Source of the DNA: an uncultured Eubacterium sp.
GTDB lineage: Bacteria; Bacillota; Clostridia; Lachnospirales; Lachnospiraceae
DNA length: 64,000 nt
Assembly: GCA_945946665.1 (NCBI GenBank)
Contig: CAMEWO010000003.1
Location: 1-64,000, forward strand
Direction: 5' to 3'
Shown here piece by piece: positions 60,497-64,000 of this stretch (position 1 is the stretch's first letter; every line of letters starts with the position of its first letter). The translations under genes and the position numbers were made by a program. Below the pieces are notes generated by a model, which saw only the letters and a list, made by a program, of their open reading frames with translations, had not been told where the DNA came from and searched no databases.

Positions 60497-61900
60497 ATGA
60501 ACGAGAAAAATCAAGAAGCTGTCCGCGATGCGAAGCAGCTGGGTATTCCAAAGATGCTGCTGTTAGGACTGCAGCATATGTTTGCTATGTTCGGAGCTAC
60601 AATTTTAGTTCCAATTCTGGTGTCTGGATATTTCCAGGCAGCATGTAACGAGCCTTTAACAAGAGGTTTGGTTGTATCAGTTACACTGTTCTGTGCAGGA
60701 TGTGGTACACTTATTTTCCATGTATGTTCCAAGATGAAGGTTCCGGCATTCCTTGGTTCATCTTTTGCTTTTCTTGGAGGTTTCTATACAATAGCTAATC
60801 TTCAGACAGGTATCTACCAGAATATGTCAGCCAATGATAAGGCTGCATATGCCTGTGGTGGTGTTGTAGTGGCTGGATTTCTGTATTTAGTTGTGGCACT
60901 TATCTTTAAGCTGGTGGGTGTTAACAGAGTTATGAAATTCCTTCCACCAGTTGTAACAGGACCAATCATTATCTGCATTGGTTTGTCATTAGCATCATCA
61001 GCTATCTCTAATGCTTCAACTAACTGGCTCCTTGCCATAGTTGCCCTGGCTGTAATCATTGTATTTAACATATGGGGTAAAGGAATGTTTAAGATTATTC
61101 CTATACTTATGGGCGTGGTTATTTCATATGTTTTTGCACTGATTCTTAATGCATTTGGTGTTACTAATCCAGACGGCTCAGCAATCATTAATTTTGCTTC
61201 TGTTGCATCATCTGGCTGGGTTGGTCTTCCTAAGTTCCAGATATGCAAGTTTGATGTTACAGCAATTCTTGTTATGGCACCTATTGCTATTGCAACAATG
61301 ATGGAGCATGTTGGTGATATGTCAGCCATATCTGCTACAGTTGATGAGAATTTCATAGTAGAACCAGGTCTTCACCGCACATTATTAGGTGATGGTCTTG
61401 CTACCATGTTTGCAGGTGTTATTGGTGGACCAGCTAATACAAGCTATGGTGAGAATACCGGTGTATTGGAGCTTTCAAAGGTTTACGACCCTGTAGTTAT
61501 AAGAATTGCAGCTGTTTTTGCTATAGTTCTTTCATTCATTCCTAAGTTTTCAGCAGTTATTTCTACAATGCCAGCAGCAATTATCGGAGGAGTATCATTT
61601 ATGCTTTATGGTATGATTTCTGCAATCGGTGTAAGAAATATTGTTGAGAATAAGGTTGACCTTACTAAGTCACGTAACCTTATTATTGCAGGTGTAATAT
61701 TTGTGTGTGGTTTAGGCTTCTCTAATGGTCTTACATTTACAGTAGGAGGAACATCTATCACACTTACAGCCCTTGCTATAGCAGCAATTGCTGGTATTAT
61801 TCTCAATGCAATATTACCTGGAAATGATTATGAGTTTGGTGTTAATCCTGAAGGTGACAGAAGCCGTGGAATATTTATAAAGAATAACGATAACAAGTAA
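60497..61900 (+). CDS. uraA: Uracil permease (NCS2/UraA family)
   Basis: This encodes 467 residues from the ATG at 60497, with a GGGAG box; an upstream in-frame ATG at 60461 is less likely. The N-terminal segment [21 protein letters not shown] is the UraA signature, and the substrate loop shows [20 protein letters not shown] and [15 protein letters not shown]. Fourteen membrane segments are expected. It imports uracil, which the downstream Upp converts to UMP. I see no PyrR-type attenuator in the short upstream gap. Confidence 0.95.
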   Translation: MNEKNQEAVRDAKQLGIPKMLLLGLQHMFAMFGATILVPILVSGYFQAACNEPLTRGLVVSVTLFCAGCGTLIFHVCSKMKVPAFLGSSFAFLGGFYTIANLQTGIYQNMSANDKAAYACGGVVVAGFLYLVVALIFKLVGVNRVMKFLPPVVTGPIIICIGLSLASSAISNASTNWLLAIVALAVIIVFNIWGKGMFKIIPILMGVVISYVFALILNAFGVTNPDGSAIINFASVASSGWVGLPKFQICKFDVTAILVMAPIAIATMMEHVGDMSAISATVDENFIVEPGLHRTLLGDGLATMFAGVIGGPANTSYGENTGVLELSKVYDPVVIRIAAVFAIVLSFIPKFSAVISTMPAAIIGGVSFMLYGMISAIGVRNIVENKVDLTKSRNLIIAGVIFVCGLGFSNGLTFTVGGTSITLTALAIAAIAGIILNAILPGNDYEFGVNPEGDRSRGIFIKNNDNK

Positions 61901-61916
61901 AGAGAGGAGGATTATC

Positions 61917-62561
61917 GTGAATTATAAAGAAGAAAAGAACATTACTATTTTCGAGCATCCCCTTATACAGCACAAAATTTCCCTGCTTAGAGATAAGAAT
62001 ACCGGAACTAACGAGTTCAGAAAGCTTGTTGAAGAGATTGCCATGCTTGAGGGCTTTGAGGCAATGGGAGATCTGGAACTTAAGGATGTTGAGATTGAGA
62101 CTCCAATTGAAAAATGTATGACTCCTATGGTAGCAGGCAGAAAGCTTGCAATTGTACCAATATTAAGAGCTGGTCTTGGAATGGTTTCTGGAATTCTTGC
62201 CCTTGTGCCAACTGCTAAGGTTGGACATATTGGTATGTACAGGGATGAAGAGACACATGAGCCTCATGAATATTACTGTAAGCTTCCTAATCCTATTGAG
62301 GAGCGTCTTATTATAGTAACTGACCCAATGCTGGCTACAGGCGGCTCTGCTGTGGATGCCATCAACCAGATTAAGAAGCATGGTGGAAAGAAGATTAAAT
62401 TCATGTGTATTATCGCAGCGCCAGAAGGCCTTGAGAAGCTTCATAAAGCTCATCCTGATGTTCAGATATATGTTGGACATCTGGACAGGGAACTTAATGA
62501 GAATGCTTATATCTGCCCTGGACTTGGTGATGCGGGAGACAGAATTTTCGGAACGAAATAA
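61917..62561 (+). CDS. upp: Uracil phosphoribosyltransferase
   Basis: This encodes 214 residues with a GTG start behind GAGAGGAGG. The PRPP motif is [17 protein letters not shown], and [10 protein letters not shown] and the C-terminal [13 protein letters not shown] loop are conserved uracil-binding parts. It turns uracil and PRPP into UMP and forms a salvage pair with uraA 16 bases upstream. Confidence 0.97.
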   Translation: MNYKEEKNITIFEHPLIQHKISLLRDKNTGTNEFRKLVEEIAMLEGFEAMGDLELKDVEIETPIEKCMTPMVAGRKLAIVPILRAGLGMVSGILALVPTAKVGHIGMYRDEETHEPHEYYCKLPNPIEERLIIVTDPMLATGGSAVDAINQIKKHGGKKIKFMCIIAAPEGLEKLHKAHPDVQIYVGHLDRELNENAYICPGLGDAGDRIFGTK

Positions 62562-62606
62562 GCTATACTTAAGGTTATGACCCCTTGAATACAGGAGGAT
62601 TTGTGC

Positions 62607-64000
62607 ATGCAGAAGTCAGATGTGATAATTATTGGAGCAGGTCCTGGTGGAATATTTGCGGCCTATGAACTTCTAAAGATAAATAAAGATATTTCAATAA
62701 CTGTGTTTGAAGCAGGACATAGTCTTGATAAAAGAAAGTGCCCTATAGATGGTGATAAGATTAAAAGCTGTATACATTGTCAGAGCTGTTCAATTATGAG
62801 CGGCTTTGGCGGTGCAGGGGCATTTTCTGATGGAAAGTATAACATAACTAATGATTTTGGCGGAACCCTCTACGAGTATATAGGTAAAAAAGAAGCAATT
62901 GACCTTATGAAATACGTTGATGAGATTAATATGAGTCATGGTGGTGAGGGGACAAAGCTGTATTCTACAGCAGGGACAGATATTAAAAAGGTCTGCCTGC
63001 AGAATAAGTTAAAGCTTCTGGATGCTTCAGTACGCCACCTGGGAACAGATATTAATTATGTGGTTCTTAAGAATATCTATAATGAGCTTAAAGATAAGGT
63101 AGATTTTCATTTTGATGAAGCTGCCCTTACTATTGAGAGCAGGGGTGAGGGATTTGTCATCAACACTAAGAATGATTCATATACCTGCGACAAATGTATT
63201 GTTTCAGTGGGGCGTGTTGGAAGTAAGTGGATGGAGCGGGTTTGCAAAGAACTGGATATTCCTACGAAATCCAACAGAGTCGATATCGGTGTAAGGGTTG
63301 AGCTTCCTGCGGTTATATTTTCTCATCTTACAGATGAACTTTACGAGAGTAAAATTGTCTACAGAACACACCAGTTTGAGGATAATGTACGGACCTTCTG
63401 TATGAATCCACATGGTATTGTGGTTACTGAGAATACCAACGGAATACTTACAGTTAACGGACATAGCTATGAATCTGCAGACAAGCAGACAGATAACACC
63501 AATTTTGCCCTTCTGGTGGCAAAACATTTTTCGGAGCCATTTAAAGACAGCAACGGATATGGTGAAAGTATTGCGAGACTTTCCAATATGCTTGGTGGTG
63601 GTGTAATTGTACAGAGATTCGGCGATTTAGTCAGAGGAAGACGAAGTAACGAAAAAAGAATTGCAGAGGGAATGGTAACGCCTACACTGTCTGCTACACC
63701 GGGTGATTTAAGCCTTGTTCTTCCGAAGAGAATTCTTGATGGAATTATTGAGATGATTTATGCTTTGGACAAGATTGCTCCGGGAACAGCTAATGATGAC
63801 ACTCTGCTTTATGGAGTGGAGGTTAAGTTCTACAACATGGAGGTAGAACTTAATAACAATCTGGAAAGCAGGTATAAGGGACTGTATATTATTGGAGACG
63901 GAAGTGGCGTGACTCATTCTCTGTCACATGCTTCTGCCAGTGGCGTATACGTTGCCAGGGACATTCTTGGTGAACGTGATGGAGATGGAATTTTGACAGA
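62607..64000 (+). CDS. FAD-dependent oxidoreductase, cut by the window end
   Basis: The frame opens with ATG at 62607 behind an AGGAGG box and stays open to position 64000 (about 464 residues). The N-terminal dinucleotide fold is VIIIGAGPGGIFAAYEL. A cysteine cluster (CPIDGDKIKSCIHCQSC) follows, then the GFGGAGAFSDGK motif, and the C-terminal FAD segment GLYIIGDGSGVTHSLSHASASGVYVA. This matches the COG2509-type FAD-dependent dehydrogenases, whose substrate is unknown. Only a few terminal residues seem to be missing. Confidence 0.85.
   Translation, partial: MQKSDVIIIGAGPGGIFAAYELLKINKDISITVFEAGHSLDKRKCPIDGDKIKSCIHCQSCSIMSGFGGAGAFSDGKYNITNDFGGTLYEYIGKKEAIDLMKYVDEINMSHGGEGTKLYSTAGTDIKKVCLQNKLKLLDASVRHLGTDINYVVLKNIYNELKDKVDFHFDEAALTIESRGEGFVINTKNDSYTCDKCIVSVGRVGSKWMERVCKELDIPTKSNRVDIGVRVELPAVIFSHLTDELYESKIVYRTHQFEDNVRTFCMNPHGIVVTENTNGILTVNGHSYESADKQTDNTNFALLVAKHFSEPFKDSNGYGESIARLSNMLGGGVIVQRFGDLVRGRRSNEKRIAEGMVTPTLSATPGDLSLVLPKRILDGIIEMIYALDKIAPGTANDDTLLYGVEVKFYNMEVELNNNLESRYKGLYIIGDGSGVTHSLSHASASGVYVARDILGERDGDGILT

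Overview
The window looks like a chromosomal segment of a low-GC anaerobic Clostridium-related gut bacterium, most probably a Lachnospiraceae member. This is inferred from gene content: bifunctional AdhE, an agmatine/carboxyspermidine polyamine operon, a split B12-dependent MetH, a small Spo0A-C-like protein, triple large serine recombinases and a CptN/ToxN-type type III toxin. The species cannot be named from the sequence alone.

Positions 1 to about 17,000 look like the right-hand part of an integrated mobile element whose left end lies outside the window. It carries secreted hypothetical proteins, a complete agr-like peptide quorum-sensing locus (LytTR regulator, GHKL kinase, AgrD-like peptide, AgrB-like protease) with two XRE genes, and a small Spo0A-C-like protein. 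It also carries an AT-rich Thoeris-like antiphage island. There a SIR2-STALD/SLOG protein (ThsA) faces a three-gene operon of a thymidylate-kinase-like protein, a HAD phosphatase and a TIR protein (ThsB-like), and the island is framed by perfect 24-bp inverted repeats. Next come a broken tyrosine recombinase, a PemK/MazF toxin behind a catalytically degenerate resolvase-like protein, and three tandem large serine recombinases that end at the junction near 16,973-17,025.

Positions 17,025-24,760 hold an ABC exporter pair whose permease has lost a normal start next to the element, a DUF2971 protein, a type III toxin-antitoxin locus, Hsp20, an APH-family kinase and adhE. adhE has two Rex-type operators in its promoter region.

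Positions 25,000-41,000 hold pfkA-ppk behind a Pho-box-like promoter, a YjjG-like phosphatase, a soluble hybrid histidine kinase and an Hpt protein. The Hpt gene is translationally coupled to a six-gene polyamine operon (speA, speE-like, carboxyspermidine dehydrogenase and decarboxylase, aguA, aguB). A cytidylate-kinase-like gene, a two-gene ThrE-type exporter and a TetR regulator follow.

Positions 41,600-64,000 hold a DUF308 membrane protein with a radical SAM protein, and tRNA-Gly(CCC) directly preceding a membrane hybrid kinase. An SseB-like gene follows, then pstSCA with an apparently circularly permuted PstS and a promoter whose geometry matches that of pfkA-ppk. After these come a methionine/folate block (metY, metF, B12 reactivation protein, metH), yqeY, biotin genes under a BirA-type operator, a MATE exporter, uraA-upp for uracil salvage, and an FAD-dependent oxidoreductase cut by the window end.
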